Shown: positions 51,143-60,264, numbered from the stretch's first letter. The stretch: DNA of 64,000 nt from Micromonospora sp. WMMD961 (GCF_029626145.1 NZ_JARUBJ010000002.1:4437501-4501500); one strand, 5' to 3'. Notes: generated from the letters alone by a model not told the origin. Numbers and translations: made by a program.

Positions 51143-53089
51143 TCAGCTCGCGCTGATCGTCACGTCGTCGATGACGAAGCTGGTCTGATAGGACCAGTCC
51201 TCCACACCGTTGAACCTCAGCGTGGCGGTCTGCCCGGCGAACTGGCCGACGTTGACGACCTTCTCGACGTACCCGGTGGTCCTGTCCAGGTTCGAGTAGC
51301 TGCCCACTGTGGTGCCGCCGAGCGTGACGGTCAGCTTGTCGTAGGCCAGGTTCTCGTACTCCGCCGTGGTGATCCGGATCCAGAACCGCAGCGTCGCGTT
51401 GGTGCATCCGGCCGGGATCGTCACCGACTGCGAGACGGTGTCGGTCTGCACCGCGCCACCGCCGTTGAGCCAGGCGTTGCGGCTGCCGGAGCGCGCCGGG
51501 TACTGCGACCAGGTGCCGATCACGTTCGCCGTCGCGGTCCACGGCGAGGTGCCGCTCTCGAAGCCCGGGTTGCCGACGACCTGCGCCGGCGTGCAGCCAC
51601 CGCCGCCACTGGTCACCGTCCAGGTGAAGGTCGCCATCGCGCTCCGGCTCGCCGCGTCGGTGAGGGTCACCGTGACGTTCGAGGTGCCCGCCGTGGTGGC
51701 GCTGCCGGTGATCCGCCCGGTGGACGCGCCGATGGTGAGGCCGGCCGGCAACCCCGAGGCGCTCCAGGTGTACGGGGTGGTACCGCCGCTGCCCTGCACC
51801 TGCACGTCGACGGCCTGGCCGACGGCCGAGGTGCGGTTACCCGGGTTGGTCACCGACGGGCTGCCGGGGCCGGGGTCGGTGCCACCGATGAACCCGGTGT
51901 AGAGCAGCACGTTCGGTGAGCCGCTGCCCGGGCTGGTGATCTTGCCGGTGGTGCCGTTGTCCACCAACGCGGCCCGGACCTGGGCGGGAGTCGCCGTCGG
52001 GTTCGCCCCCAGATACAGCGCGGCGGCACCAGCCGTGTGCGGCGAGGCCATCGAGGTGCCGGTCATCGTGGCGCTGCCGTTGTTGCTGCTGTACGACGCC
52101 GACACGATGCTCGTGCCCGGGGCGAAGATGTCCAGGCAGGAGCCGTAGTTGCTGCTGCTGTTGCGCCCGTCGGAGTTGGTGCTGTTGCCGACCGTGATGG
52201 CGGCGCTGACCGCCTGCGGGCTGTAGTAGCAGGCGTCGTCCGAGGAGTTTCCGGCCGCCTGCACGAACTGGACGCCTGAGTTGATCAGGCTGGTGACGGC
52301 ACTGTCCATCGCCTGGCTGGTGCACCGGCTGCCGCAGCCGATGCTGTAGTTGACCACCGCCGGCTTCTGCGCGTTGGCGCGTACCCAGTTGATGCCCGCG
52401 ATCAGGTCGTCGTTCGTGCCGCTGCCCTGGCAGTTGAGCACCCGTACGGCGACCACGCCGGCCTTCTTCGCGATGCCGTACGTGGTACCCACGGCGGTGC
52501 CGGCGACGTGCGTGCCGTGCCCGTGGCAGTCCTGCGGGGTGCTGTCGTTGTCCACCATGTCAGTGCCCTGCAGCACCCGGCCGGTGAACTCGTTGTGGTT
52601 GGCGTTGATGCCGGTGTCGAGGACGTAGACGGTGACCCCCTGGCCCGGGTTGGCCGGGTAGGTGAAGGTCTGGTTCAACGGCAGGTTGCGCTGGTCGATC
52701 CGGTCGTCACCCCAGTTCGGCGGGTTGGTCTGGGTGTCCAGTACGCCGATCCGCTGCACCTGCTCGACCGACGCGACGGACGGGTCGGCGGCCAGCCGTT
52801 GCGCCTGTTTCGCGGACATGGCCGCCGAGAAGCCGGGCAGGGCCGACGCGTACACGTGCCGGGTCTGGCCGCCGAAACGGCCGGTCAACTCGCGGGCCTT
52901 GGTGTCGACGGCGGTGCCCGCCAACGACGTGGACCTCAGCGTGACGATGTAGCGGTCGGGCACCGCGTTCGGGCTGTCCGCGTACCTGATGGTGCCGGTC
53001 GGCTCGGCCTGGGCCGGGCCACCGACGGCGAGGGCTCCGGCCAGCGCCAGAACGAGCGTGAGGCCGGCGGCTGGGAGTCGGTGCAACAC
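51143..53089 (-). CDS. secreted subtilisin-like serine protease (S8) with Ig-like and C-terminal domains
   Basis: 648 residues. GTG at 53089 follows GGAGGAG. A signal peptide (to about residue 28) is followed by an inhibitor I9 propeptide (45-115), then an S8 domain with Asp158 (VLDTGI), His191 (HGHGTHVAG) and Ser346 (GTSMASPH), of proteinase K type. After about residue 405 come a putative-Ig (He_PIG) domain (GNRTSAVGQAVDVQVQGSGG, SGLPAGLTIGASTGRITG) and a C-terminal beta domain beginning GCTPAQVVGNPGFESG, likely carbohydrate- or substrate-binding. Secreted general protease. The family is firmly identified. Confidence 0.94.
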   Translation of the reverse strand: MLHRLPAAGLTLVLALAGALAVGGPAQAEPTGTIRYADSPNAVPDRYIVTLRSTSLAGTAVDTKARELTGRFGGQTRHVYASALPGFSAAMSAKQAQRLAADPSVASVEQVQRIGVLDTQTNPPNWGDDRIDQRNLPLNQTFTYPANPGQGVTVYVLDTGINANHNEFTGRVLQGTDMVDNDSTPQDCHGHGTHVAGTAVGTTYGIAKKAGVVAVRVLNCQGSGTNDDLIAGINWVRANAQKPAVVNYSIGCGSRCTSQAMDSAVTSLINSGVQFVQAAGNSSDDACYYSPQAVSAAITVGNSTNSDGRNSSSNYGSCLDIFAPGTSIVSASYSSNNGSATMTGTSMASPHTAGAAALYLGANPTATPAQVRAALVDNGTTGKITSPGSGSPNVLLYTGFIGGTDPGPGSPSVTNPGNRTSAVGQAVDVQVQGSGGTTPYTWSASGLPAGLTIGASTGRITGSATTAGTSNVTVTLTDAASRSAMATFTWTVTSGGGGCTPAQVVGNPGFESGTSPWTATANVIGTWSQYPARSGSRNAWLNGGGAVQTDTVSQSVTIPAGCTNATLRFWIRITTAEYENLAYDKLTVTLGGTTVGSYSNLDRTTGYVEKVVNVGQFAGQTATLRFNGVEDWSYQTSFVIDDVTISAS

Positions 53090-53202
53090 GGGCGATCTCC
53101 TCCAAGGGTGCCGTCTCCGCGATTGGCGTCCGGGTGACGCCAGATGCGGAGGGCTGCGCCGAAAGGTAGGAGGAGACGCGGCTGAGAGGACAGCCCGGTT
53201 AA

Positions 53203-53228
53203 CAGCTATCGATGTTTCGTAACGTCAA
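53203..53228 (-). promoter_or_regulatory. candidate promoter of the S8 protease gene
   Basis: On the minus strand TTGACG (53223-53228) is followed by AT-rich sequence with TAGCTG (53203-53208), spacer 14, or CTGTTA with spacer 17. It lies just past the stop of the epimerase gene and about 115 bases upstream of the protease start. Confidence 0.35.
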
Positions 53229-53234
53229 AACTGT

Positions 53235-54149
53235 TTATGAACTCCCGTCCCCGACCGACGCCTGGTCGACGTGGTCTCGCCAGGAGTGCTGCGGCTCGTA
53301 ACCGAGCACCCGTCGCGCCTTGTCGATGCTGAGCAGGGTCTCGTGCTCGCCGAGGTCCTTCCGGATCTCGACACCCGGGTAGACCTCGGCCATCAGGCTG
53401 GCGCTGGACCTGCTCATCACGGTGTCGGCGTTGGCGATGACGAAAACGTCGGCGCCGGGCTGGTCGTGGGCGAGTGCCCTCTCGACCGCCTGCGCGCCGT
53501 CGCGGGCGTCGATGTAGCCCCACAGGTTCCACCGGCGCAGCTGAGGGTCGGCGTCGAACGAGGGGAACGGGGCGTAGTCCTCGACGTCCATCACGTTGGA
53601 GAAGCGCAGCCCCACCATGACCAGCTCCGGGTCCCAGCGGCAGAAGTGCCGGGCCATCTCCTCTTCCAGTGCCTTGTTCAGGGAGTACGTCGACTCGGGG
53701 CGCGGCGCGTACTCCTCGTCGACCGGCGCGTACGGCGGCGGGGTGTCGAACGGCAGCCCGAGCACCGTCTCGCTGGACGCCCAGACGACCCGTTTGATCC
53801 CGGCCGCCCGGGCGGCGGCGAACACGTTGTACGTGGCGGCCGAGTTGTTGGCGAACGTGGTCGCGTTCGACATCAGCCCGGGGGCCGGGACCGCCGCCAG
53901 GTGCACGATCGCGTCGACCCCACCCGCGTGTTCGTCGGCGCCCCCGGTGAACGCCTCCACCACCTGCCCGTAGTCGGTCAGGTCGACCAGCAGGAACTCG
54001 CCGTCCACGTCGCGGGGGTCGCGGCCACCGGCGCGGTCCACCGCCAGCACGTCGACGCCGACCGCGCGTAGGTGGGTGACGACGGCGCGACCGAGCTTGC
54101 CGGTGGCGCCGGTGACGACGACACGCCTGGGCAGTGCGGGGGTGCTCAT
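53235..54149 (-). CDS. NAD-dependent epimerase/dehydratase family protein
   Basis: 304 residues. Rossmann motif VVVTGATGKLGRAVV near residue 10, LVDLTDYGQV, IVHLAAVPAPG, and the active-site pair Ser (WASSETVLG) and YSLNKALEE (Tyr-x-x-x-Lys). It is an extended SDR, resembling sugar-nucleotide epimerases or uronate dehydrogenases; the PFDTPPPYAPVDEEY loop is like UDH. ATG at 54149 follows GAGAGGATG. It is cytoplasmic, with unknown substrate. It stands alone between the protease and the Fic pseudogene. Confidence 0.85.
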   Translation of the reverse strand: MSTPALPRRVVVTGATGKLGRAVVTHLRAVGVDVLAVDRAGGRDPRDVDGEFLLVDLTDYGQVVEAFTGGADEHAGGVDAIVHLAAVPAPGLMSNATTFANNSAATYNVFAAARAAGIKRVVWASSETVLGLPFDTPPPYAPVDEEYAPRPESTYSLNKALEEEMARHFCRWDPELVMVGLRFSNVMDVEDYAPFPSFDADPQLRRWNLWGYIDARDGAQAVERALAHDQPGADVFVIANADTVMSRSSASLMAEVYPGVEIRKDLGEHETLLSIDKARRVLGYEPQHSWRDHVDQASVGDGSS

Positions 54150-54269
54150 GACCACATCCTCTCCGGCGTCGAGCTGCGCCCTGAAGGCGGTACCGCCTCC
54201 TTCGCGACGATCCGTTCGAAACGCCCACGCGGCGTCCACGTCACCGAGCACGGGAGCGCCACAAACGGA

Positions 54270-55065
54270 TCAGCTTCCTTCAGCGCGGTACCGCCTCTGG
54301 TTCCTCGTCGCCCGGTACGCCTCGACCGCCTTGCGGGAACTTCGCCAAATGCCGTCCGATCCTTGCACCGCGTCGAGACGCCCGCGCTGCGAAGCTTGTC
54401 GGAGCGCGGCAAGGCTGAACTCCGCTGTCACCAAGGCCGCGAGCGGCACGAGGCGCGCTGGACCGGCGACGTTCGGCACGATGAAGCGGTTCAGGTTGTC
54501 GTACATCGCACGAGCAACCAACTCTCCCAGCGCACCGTAATCTCCGGCGTCCGCCTTCTGCAGCGCGGCAAGGTAGGCGTCACGCTGGCGCTTGAAGATG
54601 ATCACGGGCGGGTAGCCGAGGCGGACGAGGACCAGGTTGAGTAACAGCCGCCCGGCACGCCCGTTTCCGTCGATGAACGTCCCAGACGGGAGTCATGGCG
54701 GTGCGATGAACTTGGCGGACTTCTGTGACGCTGACCAGACGACCATCGTGCCATCCGTCGGGCTCAATTGCCTGACTGTAGACCCACCGAGCAGCGTCAG
54801 CGTAGCCACGGACCTCGTTGTACTCCTTCAACGGCTTCGAACCGACGGCGCGTCCTTGCTCCAGTAGCGCCTGCACCTCACGCAGCACCAGCGTGTTGCC
54901 CTCCAGAGCGGTGGAATGGTGGGCCTCCTGGTGCCAGATGTCCTCCCAGATCGTCTGAGCTTCCTTTGGGCTGGGGAGACCACCGAGGCGCTGGTTCAAC
55001 TCGCCCAACGCCTGATCGAGACGCAGGTAGACGGTGGCACGACTTGGCCGACCTCTTCCGACCAC
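54270..55065 (-). pseudogene. Fic-family protein with internal deletion and frameshift
   Basis: From GTG 55065 the frame encodes a normal Fic N-terminus (LGGLPSPKEAQTIWEDIWHQ, HHSTALEGNTLVL, HRTAMTPVWDV) for about 129 codons. At about 54678 it jumps directly to the second half of the Fic core in another frame: FIDGNGRAGRLLLNLVLVRL, then a C-terminal part to the stop at 54270. The missing stretch includes the HPF half of the HPFxxGNGRxxR active site; a full-length relative would have roughly 60-70 more residues there. Fic proteins AMPylate targets or act as toxins. Lower GC than neighbours and a TTA codon suggest acquired DNA. Not functional as read. Confidence 0.82.
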
Positions 55066-55322
55066 GCCGCCTCCTCTGACGATTTCCGGTATTGACGAGC
55101 GAAACTTGTCACAGGCTGTCGCTAGCGAATTGAACTTATCAAGTTGTACGTTCGGGCGGCCGGAGGCGCGCGGTGAGGGTGCGTTCCGTCCACCCGCACT
55201 ACCGCCAGGTCCACAGCCCCGGACGCCCCAGCCGTCACCGCCACACGGGTACGAACTGGAAGCGAGCGGGTAAACAGCTGCGTAACGTGCAGGGGTACAC
55301 GTTCACGCCAGAAGGAGACTTC
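55066..55322. promoter_or_regulatory. AT-richer divergent gap with palindrome
   Basis: No gene is seen between the Fic pseudogene and the F420-type gene. AACTT-ATC-AAGTT (55133-55145) is a perfect palindrome in an AT-rich patch. TTGACG near 55093 is a possible -35. Nothing else is recognised. Confidence 0.35.
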
Positions 55323-55742
55323 ATGTCCAAGCCACCGCTTCCCGAGGCCGCGGTCGAGATGCTGCGCAAGCCGAACCCGGCCGTCATGACCACGCTTCGC
55401 AACGGTGGTCAGCCGGTGTCCGCCGCCACCTGGTACCTGTGGGAAGACGGCCGGATCCTGGTGAACATGGACGAGAGCCGTCGTCGGTTGGAGCACGTCC
55501 GCAACGACCCGCGGGTGTCGCTCACCGTCCTGGACGAGGCCGGCTGGTACACCCACGTGAGCATCATCGGGCACGTCGCCGAGCTGCGCGCCGACGAGGA
55601 CTTCACGGACATCGACCGGTTGGCCAAGCACTACACCGGCAACGCGTACCCCCGGCGTGATCGTGGCCGGGTCAGTGCCCTGATCGAGATCGACCGCTGG
55701 CACGGCTGGGGCTCACTGAAGGACAACAGCCAGGTCGGCTGA
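55323..55742 (+). CDS. F420-type pyridoxamine 5'-phosphate oxidase family protein
   Basis: 139 residues with the split-barrel flavin/F420-binding pattern: PNPAVMTTLRNGGQPVSAAT, WYLWEDGRILVNMDESRRR, HVRNDPRVSLTVLD, VSIIGHVAELRAD and a C-terminal WHGWGSL. This matches the TIGR03618-like F420-dependent (FDOR-B) group in actinobacteria, which reduce or bind cofactor F420-linked substrates. ATG at 55323 follows AGAAGGAGAC. Single gene; specific substrate unknown. Confidence 0.87.
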   Translation: MSKPPLPEAAVEMLRKPNPAVMTTLRNGGQPVSAATWYLWEDGRILVNMDESRRRLEHVRNDPRVSLTVLDEAGWYTHVSIIGHVAELRADEDFTDIDRLAKHYTGNAYPRRDRGRVSALIEIDRWHGWGSLKDNSQVG

Positions 55743-56086
55743 CGCCGTCAGGTTGTCCGGGCGGGGCCCCACGTGCCGGTCAGATCGATGCCCCGGGGCT
55801 CGCGTCGTTCGTGGTCAGGGCACCAGCAGCACATGCCGACGAGCGCCTCCACATCCACGCCGGACATTAACGGGCATTCAGTCCACAGTGGCACGCTGGA
55901 CTAGGTGGCGCTCCATCAGCAGGGCCGTGCCCTGCGGATGAGGGACAGCGCACACATCAATGATCGTGATAGCGTCCACCCAGCGCCAGGGCCGCTGAGT
56001 TCGTTATGCGACATTCACGGCGACGGGGGACGCCCCGATACAGGTGACAGGCGCTGTCGGTAGTATCACCCCACGGGAGGATTCTT
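55743..56086. other. gene-free stretch upstream of small secreted protein
   Basis: 344 bases with no convincing gene on either strand. Visible signals are a short hairpin CAGGGC-CGT-GCCCTG (55920-55934), a palindrome GACAG-GCG-CTGTC (56046-56058) and TAGTAT (56061-56066), a good -10 for the gene that follows 20 bases later. The palindrome next to it could be an operator. Confidence 0.4.
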
Positions 56087-56428
56087 TTGTCTAATCGAAA
56101 GCTGACACTGCGTGGAATTGCGCAGGCCGGATTAGTGCTCGGCCTGGCCGGCGCTGCGGGGTTCGTACTGGTGAGCCCCGCTTCCGGTGCGAGCACCGGC
56201 AACAAGGTGCACAACTGCTACGGGATCTACTTCACCCGGGACTGGAACCAGGAATGCAACAGCAGTGGTGCCGCGTACGAGGGTAATTACAAGACGACTG
56301 CGGACTGCACCGCACCGCAGATCCCTGACAAGTCGTTGACGAAGTACCGCTTCAAGGGCGACAAGACGAGCCACGACGGTTCCGACTGCCAGTACGGGAT
56401 CCACAGCGCCAACACCGTTTACTGGTAA
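56087..56428 (+). CDS. small secreted four-cysteine protein
   Basis: 113 residues. TTG at 56087 follows GGGAGG at six bases, so this rare start is well supported. Residues 1-35 form a Sec signal peptide ending in SPASGAS; the ~78-residue mature protein has four cysteines (44, 57, 74, 101), enough for two disulfides, and many aromatic and charged residues. I recognise no family. It precedes an ABC ATPase and two membrane proteins, from which a hairpin separates it. It could be a bacteriocin-like or signalling protein; that is conjecture. Confidence 0.7.
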   Translation: MSNRKLTLRGIAQAGLVLGLAGAAGFVLVSPASGASTGNKVHNCYGIYFTRDWNQECNSSGAAYEGNYKTTADCTAPQIPDKSLTKYRFKGDKTSHDGSDCQYGIHSANTVYW

Positions 56429-56464
56429 ATCGTTGACGTAGGCTCCACTGATTGAACGCATTGA

Positions 56465-56493
56465 CCGGGGCCGCCCCTTTGGGGCGGCTCCGG
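56465..56493 (+). terminator. hairpin between small secreted protein and ABC genes
   Basis: A 13-bp stem (56465-56477 with 56481-56493) with one G-U pair and a TTT loop. It may terminate or attenuate transcription into the ABC genes. Confidence 0.65.
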
Positions 56494-56543
56494 CCAACCC
56501 GAACCACGGCCTCGCGGTCAGCCGCAAGCACGAAGGGTACGCC

Positions 56544-57287
56544 TTGCTCCTCGGCAAACAGCTCAGCCAAGGCTACGGACGCCATACGGTGTTCCGGGGC
56601 CTCGACATCGAAGTCCGTCCCGGGGTTACCGCCCTGCTGGGGCCCAACGGCGCGGGCAAGACCACCCTTCTGCGGACACTCGCGACGGTACAACCACCCA
56701 TCGATGGCAGCCTAGTGATCGGTGGACGCGAGGTGCGCTCGGAGGCCGATGCGAGGAGGGCCAGGCGTCAGATCGGCTTCCTGCCCCAGCGATTCGGGTT
56801 CGAGCCGGGTGTACGAGTCCGGGATTTCGTGCGGTACGGCGCGTGGCTTCGTGGTCTTTCCCCGGCCGATTGGGAACCGGCCTCGGCGGCCGCGCTCGCA
56901 CACGTCGGGCTCACCGCCGAGGCCGGGCAGAAGATGGGCCGACTGTCGGGCGGGATGCGCCAGCGGGCGGCCATCGCCTGGGCCATCGTGGGTCAGCCCT
57001 CGACTGTGCTGCTGGACGAGCCCACTGTGGGCCTCGACCCTCAGCAGCGGCTGCGGTTCCGGGACATCATCGCCGGCCTGACCGGCACCACTGTGCTCCT
57101 CAGCACCCATCTCATCGACGATGTCGACGCGGTCTGCGACCGAGTGGTGATCATGCACGGCGGCGAGATCCGCTTCGACGGCGCGACAGATGAGCTGAAG
57201 GCGTTGGATGACGCGGCCATGCCGGGTCACACTCCCCTCGAGCGCGCCTACATGAGTCTCCTTCCGACCGAGGAGCGCAGCCGGTGA
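56544..57287 (+). CDS. ABC transporter ATP-binding protein
   Basis: 247 residues. Walker A GPNGAGKTT near residue 33, signature LSGGMRQRAAIAWA, Walker B TVLLDEPTVGLD and switch His in LLSTHLIDD are present. The layout is that of exporter-type (CcmA/drug or lantibiotic-immunity-like) ATPases. TTG at 56544 follows GAAGGG at six bases. It overlaps the next gene by four bases (GTGA). It would drive the two membrane proteins that follow. Confidence 0.9.
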   Translation: MLLGKQLSQGYGRHTVFRGLDIEVRPGVTALLGPNGAGKTTLLRTLATVQPPIDGSLVIGGREVRSEADARRARRQIGFLPQRFGFEPGVRVRDFVRYGAWLRGLSPADWEPASAAALAHVGLTAEAGQKMGRLSGGMRQRAAIAWAIVGQPSTVLLDEPTVGLDPQQRLRFRDIIAGLTGTTVLLSTHLIDDVDAVCDRVVIMHGGEIRFDGATDELKALDDAAMPGHTPLERAYMSLLPTEERSR

Positions 57288-58564
57288 GCCCGCTCTGGCT
57301 GCACGTGAAGTCCAGCGTCGCCCGCTGGGGTGTCGTTCCACTCGGCCTGCTCGGTGTGGCCATCCTCTTCGGGCGCAGCCGTTACTGGATCGGGATCTGG
57401 CCCGAGGCAGGCGCGGCCGCCCAGCTGAGCGCCTTCTTCCTGAGCATCTTCGCCGCTGGCGTCACCGCCTGGGTCGCCGCCACCATCGACGTACGAGGGA
57501 TGTACGAGCAGGCGGCCTCGGCTGCGATCCGTCCTCTGACCATCGAGCTGACCCGATTCACCGCGGCGCTGCTGTGGCTGCTGGTGCCGTACCTGGCCGT
57601 GGCGACGGCGGCGTTCGTGGCGACCGCCGCCGGATCGTTCCCACCCGGCCTCGGATCGTTCTTCCTCTACATCCTGCTCGGCGTGGTCACCATCGTGTTC
57701 GCGGCGGCGTGGGGCTGGCTCGTCGGCAGGCTGCTGGCGCCGTTGATCGCCGCGGTGTGCGCCGCGCTCAGCTGGTTCATCGCGGTGTCGCTGCTCGGTG
57801 ACAGCACCGACGCGACGGTGATGTCGGGGCCGCCGTGGTTCGAGGTCTCCCTCGGCCCGATCGGCGTGCGACTGGCTGCCGTGCTGCTCCTGGCTGTGGC
57901 GGTCTGCGCGTTGCCGTGGCGTGCCGGTCGCCCGGCCCGGTTCCGGCAGCGGGCTCTGCTGGCCCTGGTGGCGTTGGCCGGCGTCGTGGCGGTGCACGTG
58001 AGCACCACGGTGCTCGTCCATCGCTCCCCGGTCGCGAAACCGGTGTGCGTACAGGGCGAGATCGAATACTGCCTGTGGCCGGAGCACGAGAAGTACGTAC
58101 CCATGGTCGAAGCCGTGGACCGCCGGGTGACGGCGCTTCCCGTCCGGTTGCCGCTGCCTGATCGAGTGGTGGACTACTCGCTGTCCGGCTCGCAAAAGTG
58201 GACGGACCTCTACTCGTCCGTCCAACTGCCGGGGACGTTCGCGCCGGAGTTCGACATCTCCGAGGGCAGCGAGTGGGCACTGGCGCGGGGCGTGGCATCG
58301 GCGATCGTGAGCGCGGTCTTCGCCGAGTGCGATCCCGACGCGAAGCAGGATCCCGAGTACCGCTCGGACCAGCTGCATGCCTGGCTGGAATGGCGACTGG
58401 TCGGCGGCGGCACACCGGATTACCGGACGGACGCACCGGACTACCTGCGTAAGGCCTGGTCGGCCGGTCGCCAGCAGGCGGCCGAGGAGTCCGATCAGGA
58501 CCAGGGCAGGTGGGCGACGACGCTGATCGCCGAAACGAAGGAACGCTACTGCCGTGCGGCATGA
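57284..58564 (+). CDS. ABC transporter membrane protein with large C-terminal domain
   Basis: 426 residues from GTG 57284. About six hydrophobic helices fill the first ~250 residues (LLGVAILFG, LSAFFLSIFAAGVTAWVAA, FFLYILLGVVTIVFAAAWGWL, VRLAAVLLLAVAVCALPW, LALVALAGVVAVHVS). The last ~180 residues are soluble, with a CVQGEIEYCLWPEHEKY start holding two cysteines, probably outside the cell. I do not recognise the family. Coupled to the ATPase by a GTGA overlap; overlaps the next gene by 11 bases. Confidence 0.72.
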   Translation: MSPLWLHVKSSVARWGVVPLGLLGVAILFGRSRYWIGIWPEAGAAAQLSAFFLSIFAAGVTAWVAATIDVRGMYEQAASAAIRPLTIELTRFTAALLWLLVPYLAVATAAFVATAAGSFPPGLGSFFLYILLGVVTIVFAAAWGWLVGRLLAPLIAAVCAALSWFIAVSLLGDSTDATVMSGPPWFEVSLGPIGVRLAAVLLLAVAVCALPWRAGRPARFRQRALLALVALAGVVAVHVSTTVLVHRSPVAKPVCVQGEIEYCLWPEHEKYVPMVEAVDRRVTALPVRLPLPDRVVDYSLSGSQKWTDLYSSVQLPGTFAPEFDISEGSEWALARGVASAIVSAVFAECDPDAKQDPEYRSDQLHAWLEWRLVGGGTPDYRTDAPDYLRKAWSAGRQQAAEESDQDQGRWATTLIAETKERYCRAA

Positions 58565-59219
58565 CCGCGAGGAGTATCTGCGCGTGGTGGCGACCTACCT
58601 TCTGGTCCGCAAGTCACGCTGGCTGCTTCCCGCCATGGCATTGATCGGAGTCGTCGTCGGGGTCTGGGGATCGATCGAGGCGCCGACTCCGACCGCCACG
58701 GACACCGGGGGCGCCTCGGTCGAGTTCTGGCGGCTACTTGCCGTGGGGTCCGCCTCGTTGCCGGTCCTCACCCTGTCCAGCCCTCTGGAGGCACTCGAAG
58801 CAACGGGCGGCTCGTCCTTCCACCGCCTGCGCAGCCTCGTACTGTGCGGTGTGTTCGCGATCTCCAGCGGCTGCATCCTCACGGCCGCGGCGGTGGGCGT
58901 CGATGCGGCGGTGACACCCCTGATCGCTCGCGCGCTGCTGGCCTGGTTCGGCCTGGCACTCATCTCGGGTCGGGTGCTCGGTTGGACCTACTCATGGATC
59001 CTGCCCTGGGCGACCCTGTGCGTGCTGCTCTACTGGGGCCACAGCAGCAGCTCGGGGGACTTCCACTGGTGGGAGTTCACCGCCCAACCGATCGGACATC
59101 TGCCGAGCACACTGCTCGCCGTCGGGCTGTTCACGGCAGGCGTGGCGGCGTACAACCTGTCGCCCTGGCGGATCCACCGTTTCCGACGCGCTCGTACGTC
59201 CCAGGCTGGGGCTCACTGA
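58554..59219 (+). CDS. membrane protein, second subunit of the ABC system
   Basis: 221 residues from GTG 58554, with about five to six hydrophobic helices (LLPAMALIGVVVGVW, LLAVGSASLPVLTLSSPLEAL, GVFAISSGCILTAAAVGVDA, LIARALLAWFGLALISGRVLG, LLAVGLFTAGVAAYNL). No family is recognised. It completes a four-gene set with non-ATG starts. It is most likely a permease partner of the preceding protein. Confidence 0.7.
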   Translation: MRHDREEYLRVVATYLLVRKSRWLLPAMALIGVVVGVWGSIEAPTPTATDTGGASVEFWRLLAVGSASLPVLTLSSPLEALEATGGSSFHRLRSLVLCGVFAISSGCILTAAAVGVDAAVTPLIARALLAWFGLALISGRVLGWTYSWILPWATLCVLLYWGHSSSSGDFHWWEFTAQPIGHLPSTLLAVGLFTAGVAAYNLSPWRIHRFRRARTSQAGAH

Positions 59220-59290
59220 CGGGCAGCAGCCAGATCGGCTGAGCGGCCGGCCGGTTCACCGCGGGCCGAACCGGGCCAGCACCACGCCCG

Positions 59291-60175
59291 TCAGGGCGTC
59301 GACGTCGCGGCGGACCGGGTGCGCACGCGGGTCACCAGGTAGCCGAAGGCCGCCGCGGTGAAGAACATGACGATGCCGTAGACGGCTCCGGGGATCGCCA
59401 TCTGGGTGCTGTCGAGCAGCGCCGGGCTGAGCGCGATGGTGATGGCCAGCGTGCTGTTGTGGATGCCGATCTCGAATCCGGCGGCCGTCGCGGCGCTCCG
59501 GTCGACTCCGGCGAGTCGCGGCACCCCGTACCCGATGGCGAGGCTCAGCAGGTTGAACGCGAGCACCGCCAGGCCCACCGCGACGAAGTAGTCGGCGATG
59601 TTCTCCCGTTCGCCGAGCACCGCCCCGGCGATGACGGCGACGAGCACCACGACGGAGAGGATCCGGACCGGGCGGTTCAGGCGCTCGGCGACGTGTGGCG
59701 CCCGGGCGCGGATCAGCATGCCGATCGCGACCGGGACGAGCACGATGGCGAAGACCTGCACCACCTTGTCGAACTGCAACCCGAGGCTCCGGCCGTCGGG
59801 CAGGAAGTACGCCGCCGACAGGTTGACCAGGATCGGCAGTGTGAACACGGCGAGCACCGAGTTGATGGCGGTGAGGGTGATGTTCAGGGCCACGTGCCCA
59901 CCGAACAGGTGGCTGTAGAGGTTGGCTGTGGTGCCGCCGGGCGAGGCGGCCAGCAGCATCATGCCGACGGCCAACTCCGGCGCCAGGTCGAACGCGAGGA
60001 CGAGGCAGAAGCAGATCGCCGGCAGCACCAGCACCTGACACACCAGGGCGATGACGGCGGCTCGCGGGTGCTGGGCCACCCGGCGGAAATCCGCGATGGT
60101 CAGTCCGAGACCCAGACCGAGCATGATGACGCCGAGGGCGATGGGCAGTCCGATCAGAGTCAAGGCGGAGTCCAT
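59291..60175 (-). CDS. BASS-family (bile acid:sodium symporter-like) transporter
   Basis: 294 residues, nine to ten predicted helices. Signature stretches are VLPAICFCLVLAFDLAPELAVGMMLL-type helix with ASPGGTTANLYSHLFGG and FEIGIHNSTLAITIALSP, which form the sodium- and substrate-binding crossover of ASBT/BASS proteins. The substrate may be an organic acid or steroid-like compound. ATG at 60175. A CGTTACC-N4-GGTAACG palindrome lies 11 bases upstream of the start codon. Confidence 0.88.
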   Translation of the reverse strand: MDSALTLIGLPIALGVIMLGLGLGLTIADFRRVAQHPRAAVIALVCQVLVLPAICFCLVLAFDLAPELAVGMMLLAASPGGTTANLYSHLFGGHVALNITLTAINSVLAVFTLPILVNLSAAYFLPDGRSLGLQFDKVVQVFAIVLVPVAIGMLIRARAPHVAERLNRPVRILSVVVLVAVIAGAVLGERENIADYFVAVGLAVLAFNLLSLAIGYGVPRLAGVDRSAATAAGFEIGIHNSTLAITIALSPALLDSTQMAIPGAVYGIVMFFTAAAFGYLVTRVRTRSAATSTP

Positions 60176-60185
60176 GGCACAACAT

Positions 60186-60203
60186 CGTTACCACCGGGTA
60201 ACG
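60186..60203. promoter_or_regulatory. palindrome CGTTACC-N4-GGTAACG
   Basis: A perfect 7-bp-arm palindrome immediately upstream of the BASS transporter start, between it and the chitinase promoter. GTTACC-type half-sites recall GntR/MarR-like operators; binder unknown. Confidence 0.5.
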
Positions 60204-60235
60204 CCGTCACAATCCCCCATGTGGCTGGACGGCTC

Positions 60236-60264
60236 TTGACCGTGGACGGTGATCGGCTTAACTT
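60236..60264 (+). promoter_or_regulatory. promoter of the GH18 gene
   Basis: TTGACC (60236-60241), a 17-base spacer and TAACTT (60259-60264) fit the actinomycete housekeeping pattern; the start codon lies 57 bases downstream in an AT-rich leader. Confidence 0.55.

Noticed and set aside
55743..56086. Possible tRNA or small stable RNA in the gap
   Set aside because: No cloverleaf or conserved T-loop sequence could be traced; only short hairpins are present.
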